From contig KV918778.1 in assembly GCA_002049455.2 (NCBI GenBank), positions 62,001-126,000 on the forward strand: a stretch of 64,000 bases of DNA, given 5' to 3'. This document shows positions 21,701-31,673 of this stretch, in pieces. This DNA is from Porphyra umbilicalis. Taxonomy: Eukaryota > Rhodophyta > Bangiophyceae > Bangiales > Bangiaceae. The position numbers and the translations under genes were made by a program. The notes under the pieces are model-generated. The model ran no database searches, was not told where the DNA came from, and worked only from the letters and a program-made list of their open reading frames with translations. Every line of letters starts with the position of its first letter. The stretch's first letter is position 1.

Positions 21701-21919
21701 GACGCGACGGTGGCGAAAACAAAGCCATTGGATGCCGGCGCCGCGTCGGCATCGCCTCTTCCGGCATCAAGAGGCAACGGATCCACCATGTCACACCAGA
21801 AAAGCACTTGGTTTGCACCTCGTCCGCGGTGGGTAGCTGGTCGCCGACCACGGCAGCGCCGTTCGCCGCCGGGTCCGTTCCGAGGACCACCGTCACGTCG
21901 ACGGCAACGCGCAGGTACG

Positions 21920-22600
21920 GGCGGCAGCCAACGCCAGCAGCGTGCGCATGGACGCCTGCCCTTGGTTGGTGACAACCACCTGGCTGGCCGTGATCGGCTG
22001 GACGCCGATGACTCAGCGGCGGTCGCCGCCACGTCCGTCACGACCAGCACTACTGCATCGGCCAGCCGAATGTCCACCTCCCCCGACTAGGAAGGCGCTG
22101 CCTCCTCGGTGGCAGATGGCTTCACGCCGACGGCTGAGGCGGCGGGCACTGCCACGTCCAGCACCGCCAACACGGCCCCAACGCGCGGCCGGACGCCCGC
22201 CGACGACGAGGAGTGGGCCGGCAGCTTGCACGCGGCCGCGTCGCCCGTTAATTGGCCGTTGGATTGGTGCCGACCGCGGCGGCGGCGGTCCAGGAGACGT
22301 TTTCGCAGTTCCCACCGCGGCTTTGGCCGATCGTTTGTCAGCAGGAGCGGTGGGCGGGACCAGGATGCTGCAGTCAGCCGCCGTCTCTGTCTACCGCACG
22401 TCAGCGGGCGCGGGAGACGGGACCCGCGCCCCGCCTCAGACGAGGCTCCTTGTTGGCGACGGCCGCGTCGTCGGCGGCGGATGGCTGGCGCCGACGGCGG
22501 CGGCGGCGGTCGCGATCACGACCGACGCCACTAACACCGCCACGTCTGCCGGTGGCACGTTAAGCGGCGCTTCGAGCGCGACTGACGCGTCGGCGTAGGC
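21920..22600 (+). other. Degenerate repeat DNA related to 23.6-24.9 kb
   Basis: In mixed frames the plus strand shows relics of the same ~50-aa unit as the 23.6-kb locus: RDRLDADDSAAVAATSVTTS, then ADGFTPTAEAAGTATSSTAN, then DVFAVPTAALADRLSAGAVG. Stops and shifts separate them. The upstream part is antisense to the KDZ remnant. Confidence 0.35.
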
Positions 22601-23566
22601 CACCTTATTTGTCTCGACGGTAGCGAACTCGTCTGCGCCGGTCAGATTGAACTTGATGCGGGCGGTGGTGAGCGCGCTCCGCCAGCGACAGCTGGCATCC
22701 CACGCAGTCGCAGTGACAGTGGCCTCCACGCATCATCAGCGGGGGTTGCGCAGCCAAAGCGCAAGCCAGAGGAGTTCGGGACAGGCACAGAGAGCAATTA
22801 AGGCGCCGTCGGTGTGGGGAAACCAGATGGATGACTCTCGAGGGAAGGCTGCCGGCGACGCACAGACAGAGAGCTGGTGCCATGCCCGCTGACAGATGGC
22901 CCCTGAGACCCCGCTGGAGCAACCCACTATCGGGGGAAACAGTGAAGCGCTCATGACAGGGCTAGGCAGCGCGAAGGTCAGGGTCGCGCGAGAAGCGTCA
23001 GAGTCAGGTGCCTCTGCATTCTGATCCAGGGCACGGTGGCTGCACGACCCAGGCCTCGAGGCCGTGAAGCCGCTGACAAGCTCTGTCTGCCAAACACAGA
23101 TATTTTGTGGCTCCGGATCGCCCCTTCGTCCAGCAGTGGGGATGCGGGATCGGGCTCACGGCCAGAGTCGCAAGATCGGACCCCTCAACGGACCGGGCTG
23201 ACTCATAGCGCCAATGGATGCTGATCTCCTGGCTGCCGACAAACCACGCCACAGCCTCACAGCATCCGCGGTCCACAGGCCACCCGTCTGACGGCTATGA
23301 ACAGGGGCCTCTTCACCCCACTCTCTTGCCGCTGTCGACTGCCCTTTTCCAGATGGTGGCGGTTGCGACGGCGAGAAGCACAAATCAGGTGAGGTCGCCG
23401 CCAGATCTCAGTGGCAACGGTTAAGTACGTTATTCGTGCAGAACTGTAATGAAATCGCACATACTTACTGCATTCATGAGGCTATCAACTATTTAATGAC
23501 TCCACGTATCACGCAACGATTCTTTCGGGAAAATGGCGCGCATTCGCGACTGACCAGGTTTCCAGC
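22601..23566. other. Non-coding stretch
   Basis: No gene or strong repeat is visible. Composition is mixed and all frames are short. Confidence 0.35.
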
Positions 23567-24964
23567 GTGGCACCAACGGGCGGGTGGGCCGCGCAGGCGG
23601 ACGTTGACAGACTGGCCAGTGGCAGCCGATACGGGCGTGGCAGTCATGGGAAAGTCTTGGTCCCGCTTTCCGCGCCCGCCGATGCGTTGCTAGCCGACGC
23701 GGCGGCTGTCGTGGGGTCGATAGAGGTGGGGCCCGCTCTCTGCGCCGTCGGTGTCACAGCCATCACCTCTGACGAGAAGGGCACCATCTTCAATAGGAGA
23801 AGCGGCCCAGGGGTAGCGGCCGGTGCACTCTACAGCGCCCACCGGCGACCGGCCAGCCCACATGGCGGCTGTAGCGGTGGCGGACGTGGCGGTGACCGCC
23901 GCCGCCACTGCTGGCGTGAGCCCGGCCGCCGCCTACCGCGCCTTGGCTGCTGCGTTTCTTCGGTGCAGACCAAGACGGGAGAGGCCGCCGACAGTGACAT
24001 GCCCGTCATCGCAATCATCTTCCTCACCATGCAGCAGCAGACTGAAGAGGCTGTGTTTGGGGCGACGGCCGCGTCCTGGACGCCCGCCGCCCCTGTGGGC
24101 GTGATGTCGACCAGTGCCCACCTGGATGTGGACCAGCACGGGGCGGAAGCTGCTCTGTCACATATGTTGGTCCTGCCTGCCGCGCCAACCAACGCCTTGC
24201 CGGCCGACGGGGAGGTGGTGGTAGCCACGGTGGGGGCCGTGCCTGCCGTGGCGACCGTCGGTGCCAGGCTAGCCGCAGCCTACCAGCCGGGATCCGCCAG
24301 GATGGGGGAGGTGCCAAACCTCCGGGTCGTATCTACCTCGCTGACGGACCAGTGGCCGGCCGACGCCGACAAGGCGAAGGCCACCGACAAGGCGGAGGCG
24401 GACGACTGCAAGCTGCCGGTCGTATCAGCCGTCCCGATGGACAAGCGGCCTTCAGACGCGGCGGCGTTGTGGGAGACGGACATGGGCACCACCACCCCCC
24501 GCGCAGTCTTCGCTGGGCTGACCGCCGCCGACGAGGCGGACACCTTGCACAACTGGGCGGCCGCCAAAGGCAATCTTCCAGTCCTATTTGCTGCCCCCGC
24601 CGACGTCCGGCACCCCGAAGCGGCGCCAGTGGCGGTGACGGGCTTAGCAGCGGCCGCCGTCGCCGACGACAGCGCCAAGACAGTCGCCGCCGACCAGTCG
24701 GTTGCCGCAAACACGGCGAAGGCGGCGTGTGGCAAGTAGCCGGTCGCGCATTTCCCTTGCACCGACAAGCAGTTGGCCGACGCAGCAGCGGTGATGGTGA
24801 CAAACGTGGCGGCGCCCCCCACCGCGGTCGTCGGCGTCAATCGGAGCACCACCGAAGGGCCGGTGGCTACCCGCCGGGGAGGTGCCCAAAAGCTATGCAG
24901 CCGACGAGATGGAGGTGGGTGTAGAGGAGTCTATGCGTGTTTTTCTTCTGTGCATGCGGCTTGA
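23567..24964 (+). pseudogene. Tandem ~50-aa repeat protein, interrupted by TAG
   Basis: One plus frame of 390 codons continues across TAG (24737-24739) to 24964. It is made of about six diverged units that share a [LV]PV-x-x-x-P-[AMT]-D-x-x-x-x-[DE]-A core: LVPLSAPADALLADAAAVVG, LVLPAAPTNALPADGEVVVA, LRVVSTSLTDQWPADADKAK, LPVVSAVPMDKRPSDAAALW, LPVLFAAPADVRHPEAAPVA and, after the stop, PVAHFPCTDKQLADAAAVMV. The unit resuming right after the stop argues that the stop is secondary. There is no signal peptide, membrane segment or known domain. It may encode a repeat scaffold or be decayed satellite-like DNA. Confidence 0.4.
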
Positions 24965-25137
24965 GTGCGCATCTGTTTCACTCATCACCATCCTTAATGA
25001 TGCCATTGTCGAGAAGGGTGCTGCCCATCCACCTAGCCGTCGTTTTACTAGGAAGCAAACAGAAAAGATGCGTATTGATTCGTGTTCATTCGGGAAAAAG
25101 CGACGACACGAAAACAACGAGAGACAGAGGATAACTT

Positions 25138-28100
25138 CTATAGCGAGCCACACAGCAACTCGGCCGCTATCCGGCGGCGGAGGTACGACGAGCTCCCGCC
25201 CCATCCGACAGCCGACTCGCCCTTGGACATAAGCTCCATATGCCGGCACATGAAGACGCCGTAATCATCTTAGTTCTCCTGCACGCGACAGGGAGTCGTA
25301 TCGACTGTCCACTCCTTCTTGGGCAACCCGTGCTCTGCCGCCTGCTTCTTGGCCCACCGCGCAATGTGCATTCCCATCATCACGGGCGCGTTGCCCAGGG
25401 AGTCGTACAGCTCGACCAGACCCGCCGCCGGGACAACCACCGCCAAGGACCAGTGCGCGTCCGTGATGTTGACTGGGATAAGTATCTTGCGGGCCTTGAG
25501 CACGACCTCCTTTGCCGTCCAGCGCCGCACCGCTTCGTAGTCATAGCGGACCTTCTTGACGAGCTGCTCGTAAAAGAACGAGTTGAAGAAGATGTAGCGC
25601 GGCTTGGGCCGTACGGACGACGCAAACTTCATCTGGCGGACACGAAGCAGCTCAACGTAGGCGTTGACGAGCTCATCGTTGAACCACTGGTTAGGAAGCG
25701 CGCATTGGAAGTCCTCCATCTGCAGCGGAATCGGTCCGACCTTGGCCAGCACGGTGGCGACGCCATCGGTCGGCGCCGTGACAGCGTCAGCTGTCACCCT
25801 GATGGGACGCAGCGTCAGAGGCGACAACGAATCCGCACGATCGACGGCTACTGGGTCATTACTCGCCATTCCGCCGGCCGGCACCTCCTCAAACTCTCCC
25901 TCCTCCAGCCGCCACGCGTCACTCAATGGATTCTTGGCCGACCGACGCCTGGACCGCCGGGTAGAGCGCTGCGATCGGGTGGCCGCTGTGGTACGTCCGC
26001 GGCGTCTTGTCGGCGGTGGAGATGAAGAGGATGAGGAAGAGTCCGACGAGCCCGACACCGCAGCAGATGGCTCAGGAGGTGGGGATCGCGACGCGGGGAG
26101 CAACGTGTCCTCAAGGGCCGAGTCCCCGTCGCTGAGATACGACGGCGCACTTGGGCTGCTCTCCGCGGGACTGGTTTCATTGACTGGAAACGCGGAGGAG
26201 CCCTCCAGCTCCACCCCACTGCCGTTGTCGGGGACGTCGCCAACCATAGCCTCGCTGCCAGCGTCCGAATCGGCTGGGTCGATCTTTTCGTCGCCGCTGC
26301 CGCTGCCGCTGCCGTTGTCGGCGGTGCCGCTGTCCTCTTGGACGCTCATTAGGTCCTCGTCCTCGTACTCGTCTGCGGATCCGCCGCCGTCCTCTTCGGC
26401 GTCAACGTGGGGAGGGTGATCGAGAGCGGCGTCCGGCACTACGTGCTCAGCCGGAGCCCCAGGACCGCCGGGGCCTTGTACCATAAAAATGTGCTTGACG
26501 ACTTGGGCAGCTGACCACCGGAGCGCTCGCTTGTCGTCGATGGGCGCACGCTGCACCACCCCGTCGGCCGTGGGCAGTGGTGAGGCTGCGGGAGGTGGCT
26601 CGTCTGCGGCAGCTATAAATTGGGGCCACGCACGCGACTCTGCAATGGTCAGCTCAACCGTCTCGTCCGGCTTGGCTCGGACGTGGCGACGCACTAGCTC
26701 TCTCACCGATGACGTCTGAATCGCGCACGCAAAAAGGATGGAGAAGTCAACACGCGGCGCGTTGCCGCTCGGCCGAACCATATCCTTGACGTGCGCTTGG
26801 AGCACCGTCAGCATTTGTCCGTCACATACAATGCAGTTGAATGGACCGCCGGTCGCCTCCTCCTGGCCACAGTGGTGACACTTGAAAGCCGCGGCCGGTA
26901 CGATCAACGTGTCCGAAAACTCGCCGGTCGCGTCGGAGAGCAGCTGCCGGGCTTGACCGGGCTCGCCCTCTCCGTAAGCGGCTGTGTTCCTCAACAGCCC
27001 CGTCAGGTATTGACACGCTGCCGCCATGGTTGACCGCGCAATAACACACAGCTCCAGGACAAGGTCCAAGAAGATGCGCGTGTAGACCATCTCCTGCGTC
27101 GCGGCAAACAGCCCATCGCCCGCCCCGTCGTACAAGACATCGTATCCATTGACGCACACCCACTCTCCGACCAAGATCTGCATTCGCCCCCTCACGGTGA
27201 AGAGTACGGCAATGTTCTGCGACAGCAGCAAGGCGCCTCGTGGCTCCTGACACACGGTGCACTTCTCCTCCACATGAAGCCTTGAATCGTACCGGCAGAT
27301 GTTGTTGGTCGCCCGTGCAGCGTCCACGAATTGGCTATAAGCGTTGCACAGCGCCACCTCCTCCGTGCATGGGAACATATTCCGGGCACGACGGGGGCGC
27401 GGAGGCGGTGACGGCATCAGTGGGGCGGCGGGAGCGGCGGCCACTGGCTCGGCGGAATCCGGGTCGCCCATTTCGTTCAGCACACCGTTGGGCCCGAATC
27501 GCAACGCCTCTTGAGCAGCCGCCGCCGCCTCCGAAGCCGCCGACGCCTCGACACGGTTGAACGTGTTGACTGCCTTGGCATGCGGGGACCCCCAAGGCTG
27601 GGTTTGACAAGATACGAGGCAGCACGTTGCAAGCTTGTACCGATTCCAACCCGGCCGGACGATAGCCGGCGACCAGATGTTGTCGTAGGAGATGGCGTAC
27701 AGCGGAATGTTCATCCACCTGCCCACCCTTCCCACCAGGTGGATGACCGTCTCGTCGCGCTTGTCGCCGTCTACGACGTCCGGGCCGCGCAAGGCCGGCA
27801 TCGCTCTGACGAACGCCTCAGGCGTTTGCGTGCCCAACTCAGCTGACATCAAGCGGTAGGCCGCCAGCAGCGCCGCCGCGTGGCGACACGTAGAGCTCTT
27901 CTTGCGCTTCCACTGGATCTCAACGTGCTCGAGCGTGCGCTCCACCGTGGCCGCCGAGCCGCTGCCCATGACGCCGCCACAGGAGCAGAAGGCGCCCACC
28001 TTGCCCTCGAGCAGCGCCGTCCAGAGGCAGATTGGGTCGAAAGCCTCGAAAAAGCCAATGACGTTGGCGCCGTGGACGCAACCACCCTCGAGCGCGTCGT

Positions 28101-28629
28101 CGGCGCCCATACGCGCGTCGAGGTCGACGGCCACGCGGAGCCCGGAGACGAAGATCGTGACGAGCGCCTCCATGGAGTACGGTCGCACCATCTTGGTGGG
28201 CTCACGCGGCTTCCTTGGGCGGGTTGTCGTCGCGGCAGTCGCTTCGACCGCCTTGGGTCGGCGGCGGCGACTTTTTGGCGGCGCTTTGGAAAGCGCAGAC
28301 GGCTTCGGTTCGACTCCCGGGCTCGTGGCGCGTGCAGCTTGCAGCGCAGCGCGACTGGTACCTTCTGCGTTGTCTTGCCGCCAACCGCCGCTCGCGTCCT
28401 AGCCGTCGTCGTGCGTCGCTCCGGGGGTTGCGCCATCCGAGGCGTCACCAGCGTCGTGGTTGGCAATGTAATCGTTGTAGGCGCTCCGGGTCTGCGCGAG
28501 CATATCTTGCGACGAGTCTCCCAGCGGAAAGTACGCGTCCTCGTCGTTGTCCTCAATAGCCGGCAAGCTTTGTAGAAAGCCGCACATCAGGAGGCGCCGA
28601 AGCGGTTGGCCGTTGGCGTCCTTCTCCAT
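25138..28629 (-). pseudogene. SWIM zinc finger plus Ulp1-like protease protein, KDZ/Zisupton-like, probably inactivated
   Basis: From ATG 28629 the frame gives MEKDANGQPLRRLLMCGFLQ and continues over TAG 28399-28401 into a basic stretch and a 973-codon body (Met at 28191). Body domains: SWIM finger C69-x-C71...C102-x-H104; CTVC and a YDGAGDGLF motif typical of KDZ N-termini (residues ~310-380); FKCHHC / FNCIVC zinc pairs (~445-470); a long acidic Ser/Gly linker; a basic patch; then a Ulp1 (C48, SUMO/ubiquitin-like peptidase) domain with WFNDELVNAY, catalytic His in DAHWSLAVV and LYDSLG. At the catalytic Cys motif (family pattern Q-x-N-x-x-D-C-G) the sequence is QEN-TAA-DDYG, so there is a stop at 25270-25272 and Tyr replaces the nucleophile. 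The expected DDE core between zinc region and Ulp1 is absent. Confidence 0.7.
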
Positions 28630-28639
28630 GGTGGTCCCC

Positions 28640-29280
28640 GCAGGGGCACGCGGCCACAGGGAGAGCGCGAGCAGAAGGAGGGGAGACAATGGGGAGACGA
28701 AGAAGATACGGTGGGGTGGAGGGGGAGGGGAAATGCAACGTGGGGTCAACACATTCGAGGGGCGTGGTACATGTCCAGAATGCCCGGCAGGGGCCGTCGT
28801 TGGCGTTGGCGCCGCGGGAGTGGGTCGAGCGTGGGGAGGCGGATGCCGCTCCGCGAAAGCAGACGCCGCTCCGCGATCGGAAGGGCGCAGGCGTCGAGGT
28901 CGCATGGTGGGGGAGCCAGCGCGCGCACGCGCGTGTGAGCTCGCACCCTCGAATCCGGTCCGATATGGGGACCGACGCGGGGTCCTGGCGGGTGTGGGCT
29001 GGACCGATATTCTGTCCCCTGTCACATCTCTTGAACGATGTTCATTGGTGCGGTATGAGTTGACAGTGAATGATCATCCAATCGTTTGGCGGCTGTCACG
29101 ATTGAGAACCCCCCGCCAGAGTGCCGTAGAGGCCGTTGCTGGATCCTCCAAATTGCACAGGAAGGGGCAAATGTTTATCAAAAGCGGCCGGTGAAAAGAG
29201 GCCCCCTAGGCCCGTATTGCCCCGCCAGCGAGGCCCGGCATTGTGGATTGTCGTTCTCTGATTGGTCGTGGCTCAGGCAA
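28640..29280. other. Upstream region of the SWIM-Ulp1 gene
   Basis: On the minus strand, purine-poor and C-rich DNA upstream of the proposed ATG 28629 probably holds its promoter. No separate gene is seen. It adjoins the repeat at 29285. Confidence 0.3.
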
Positions 29281-29284
29281 GGTG

Positions 29285-29405
29285 TCATCGGCAGGGGACG
29301 TGCATTGCCGACAGTCGCATATGGCCTGAATCGGCGGCCAAATGAGCCCGTCTGAGCCGATGACGCTGCCGCGCCGGAGGATATGGTGGGTTCCTTTGTG
29401 ACGTG
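29285..29405 (-). repeat. Inverted partial copy of the 19.49-19.61 kb sequence
   Basis: About 120 bp match 19489-19612 in opposite orientation with few differences (shared words include CTCCGGCGCGGCAGCGTCAT). It begins exactly where NOM1 homology ends on this strand. The related family member at 10.3-10.65 kb lies upstream of the other NOM1 fragment in the same orientation as this copy, so repeat-linked rearrangement is possible. Confidence 0.7.
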
Positions 29406-29794
29406 GGTGACGATGGCCGCGAGGGTGGCGGCGTAGGGAGAGCCCTCGCCCCCGTTGGCGGCGCCGTGGAGCGCCGCGTCGACAAGCACGCCGACGCAGT
29501 CGGCGCGGGGGGTGGCCGCCGTGCCGCCGCCGCCGCCGCCAGTGGCGACGAGCGACGCGAGCTGCGCGCCGATGCCGGCCGCGTTGCCGGTCGTCAGCCG
29601 GCCGAGGAGGCCTCGGAGGCGCCGGCGGAGGCGGTCGACGGCGGCGGTGCTGTCGCCGTCGCCGCCGCCGGCGGAGTGCAGGCGAGGGGGGATGTACTTG
29701 GCGGTCGTCAAGGGGGGGGGAGTGGCGACGGCAGGCCCGTCGTCGCCATCGTCGTCATCAACGCTGTCCCCGCCGCTGTCCCGATCTGAACAGT
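29390..29794 (-). pseudogene. NOM1: NOM1/SGD1 fragment: acidic region end and first MIF4G helices
   Basis: Reading down from 29794, the frame gives an acidic tract (DSVDDDDGDDG), then KYIPPRLHSA, the YVPP motif that opens the NOM1 conserved region, then RRLRGLLGRLTTGNAAGIGA, which matches the NOM1 pattern GLLNRLSEANMASI, and a further helix (ADCVGVLVDAALHGAANGGE). Homology ends near 29390 at VTHV, where an unrelated dispersed repeat starts. The next ~50 residues of the MIF4G domain are missing; the domain resumes at 9.96 kb. The upstream boundary is the DIRS-like insertion at 29795. Order and strand agree with one original gene. Confidence 0.65.
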
Positions 29795-29816
29795 TACCAG
29801 GAGCAGAGTTGTGCCA
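29795..29816 (-). repeat. DIRS terminal repeat B2 (22 bp)
   Basis: Identical to B1 at 30630-30651 (core CCAGGAGCAGAGTTGTGCC). It forms the 3' end of the element at the junction with NOM1. Confidence 0.8.
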
Positions 29817-30181
29817 ATAACGTAGCGTTTTCCTTTAGCATGAGCAATAGGGTCCATACACGGATCCCGGGTCGGCAACGCGCCGACCAGAGCGAGGGTA
29901 AAGATGCAAAGCAGATATACAAGCAGTTGGCGCGAAGCTGAAGCCGGTGAACCTCCGTCCTTGCCGGCCTCATACTTGCCAATGTACATGACGCCGCGGT
30001 GGGTACGCCCCCCCCGTGTCGTCTCGGGGAGCACCCCTTGCGGTGGGTACGGACAGGTAAGAGCGGGTGCAGGCGACTTGGTACGCCAGCGCCCGCCGGC
30101 AGGTAGAGACGTAGAGCCACGTGCCGATGATCCGGGTCCAACATGGTAGCGAGGGAAAAAACACCGAGGGGAGGAGAGGGG

Positions 30182-30620
30182 CAGCGAGAAGCAAGGACGT
30201 TGGGGGACAGAGGGGGAACAAGAAAAGAGAGAGAGCGCGCCCTTCTTGTACTCAACACTCCTCCGTTCGTCGCCCGCCGTCTGCGCCGCCCCGGCCGTCC
30301 GCCCGCCGTCTCGTCCCGCGTCTCTGGCGCGGTGCGCCGTGCGCGCGCTTCGCCGCGGGCGCGCGCGGTGCCCCCCCCCCCCCCCGCCGACGCGGGTAGG
30401 GCGGGGCTGGGGCGGCTGCTCGAGGTTGAGGAAGTGCTTGCTGTCGTTAGGGCGCTGCGGCGGCCGCGGCGCGGCATCGGTTGCGTCCGTTCCGGGCGGG
30501 CAACGCCGGCCCCCGGCAGGGGGCCGCCACGTAGGCCATCATGTCGCGGCCCCCCGCCGCCGCACCGCCCCCAGGAATTCTTTCCGGTGGCGGTTCCATA
30601 GCGAATCGTAGACAGCAGTG
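30182..30620 (-). repeat. DIRS direct repeat A2 (439 bp)
   Basis: Matches A1 (35162-35600) at 434 of 439 positions by my line-by-line comparison, including an identical 15-base C run. In split-direct-repeat elements this internal copy lies downstream of the recombinase gene and serves as template for restoring the end during replication. Confidence 0.9.
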
Positions 30621-30629
30621 CAGAATACG

Positions 30630-30651
30630 TACCAGGAGCAGAGTTGTGCCA
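30630..30651 (-). repeat. DIRS internal repeat B1 (22 bp)
   Basis: Lies immediately after the recombinase stop codon (TAG 30652-30654) and duplicates the element's 3' end B2. Confidence 0.8.
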
Positions 30652-31647
30652 CTAGAGGTGGAGATCGGTCGGCCAGTAGCGGCCGAGCAGCTCCTGGGCC
30701 TCGGCCGTAGCGCGGTAGCGCACGGCATTGTAGTCACGGAGCGTCGTGGCGACGGACCGGTGGGTACACCAGTCCGCCACGACCTCCACAGGGAAACCGA
30801 GAGAGTAGGCCGCGGACGCGGCGCCGCTGCGGAGGGAGTGCCCGGAGTAGGTGCCGCCCAAGGGCGGCCGGAGGTCGAGCCGGGCGGCAAGCTCGGCCAA
30901 CCACAAGTTGATCACGCCGGCGCCGAGGTCGGCCGCCCGCTGGGCGGTCCGCCAGTACCCAGGGGCGAAGAGGCGCTTGGCGGGATCGCGCCGGTGGCGG
31001 GCGTGATCGCCCAATAGACGGCGGAGGAGGCGGACGACCTTGTCGGCGCGAAGGTCGCCGGCGGCGTAGGGCACCGTGGTGGCGATGCGCTCTTCGCCCT
31101 GGCTCACGCCGCCCTTGAAGAAGGGCACCTGGCATTCAACGCCGGCCGCCGTCACGCGGAAGTCGCGGTACCGCATGTCGGCAGCGGCGCCGGGGCGGTT
31201 GAAGAGGACGTACGCCCACACCAGGCCGCCGCAGCGGCGGGCAAGCTCGACGTCCGTCGTGACGAGCCCGACGTTGGGCACCTGCATGATGAACTCGGCC
31301 GGGATAGGCAGCCGCTTGCGGGACTGAGCGCCGACGCGCGCCGCGTGGACGGCCTTTTGGCCCGCCGCGGCGAGCACGACAATGTGCGCCCTCGTCGGGT
31401 CTGGCCAGCCCGCCAACGCGTGGATGCTGCGGATGGTCGACAAGTACTTGGCGAGCGACTTGGGGGCGGGCGCCTGGCGGTCGGTCTCGTGCGCGATATA
31501 GCCGACAATCGTGGCCGCGTCGTCTGGCAAGGGGACGAGCAGCCGATCATCGCAGAAGGCCAAAAACGCTTTCCAGCGAGACATGAAGGAGCTGCGCGTG
31601 GACGGCCGGTATGCATGCAACAGGAGCGAGCGAGAGGGCGCGCCCAT
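30652..31647 (-). CDS. DIRS tyrosine recombinase
   Basis: This 331-aa product would cut and rejoin DNA to integrate the circular element copy, replacing the DDE integrase of other retroelements. Starting at Met 31647, the N-terminal SAM-like part reads YRPSTRSSFMSRWKAFLAFC. The catalytic part shows Arg151 (FNRPGAAADMRYRDF), the H-x-x-R box H270-S-L-R273 (TYSGHSLRSGAA), H296 (WCTHRSVATTL) and the nucleophile Tyr306 (LRDYNAV). All expected residues are present. The same frame is open upstream to 32595, overlapping the RNase H reading frame, but that part reads as shadow; the upstream ORF stops at 31674, leaving 26 bp between. It ends at TAG next to repeat B1. It is the best-preserved ORF of the element. 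Confidence 0.85.
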   Translation of the reverse strand: MGAPSRSLLLHAYRPSTRSSFMSRWKAFLAFCDDRLLVPLPDDAATIVGYIAHETDRQAPAPKSLAKYLSTIRSIHALAGWPDPTRAHIVVLAAAGQKAVHAARVGAQSRKRLPIPAEFIMQVPNVGLVTTDVELARRCGGLVWAYVLFNRPGAAADMRYRDFRVTAAGVECQVPFFKGGVSQGEERIATTVPYAAGDLRADKVVRLLRRLLGDHARHRRDPAKRLFAPGYWRTAQRAADLGAGVINLWLAELAARLDLRPPLGGTYSGHSLRSGAASAAYSLGFPVEVVADWCTHRSVATTLRDYNAVRYRATAEAQELLGRYWPTDLHL

Positions 31648-31673
31648 CGCGCCGGGCAACAGCTGCGGCTCGA

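Noticed and set aside
30143-30601. Frames inside the DIRS direct repeats, present twice
   Set aside because: Arg/Pro-rich frames arise from GC-rich repeat DNA; both copies carry them because the repeat is duplicated.
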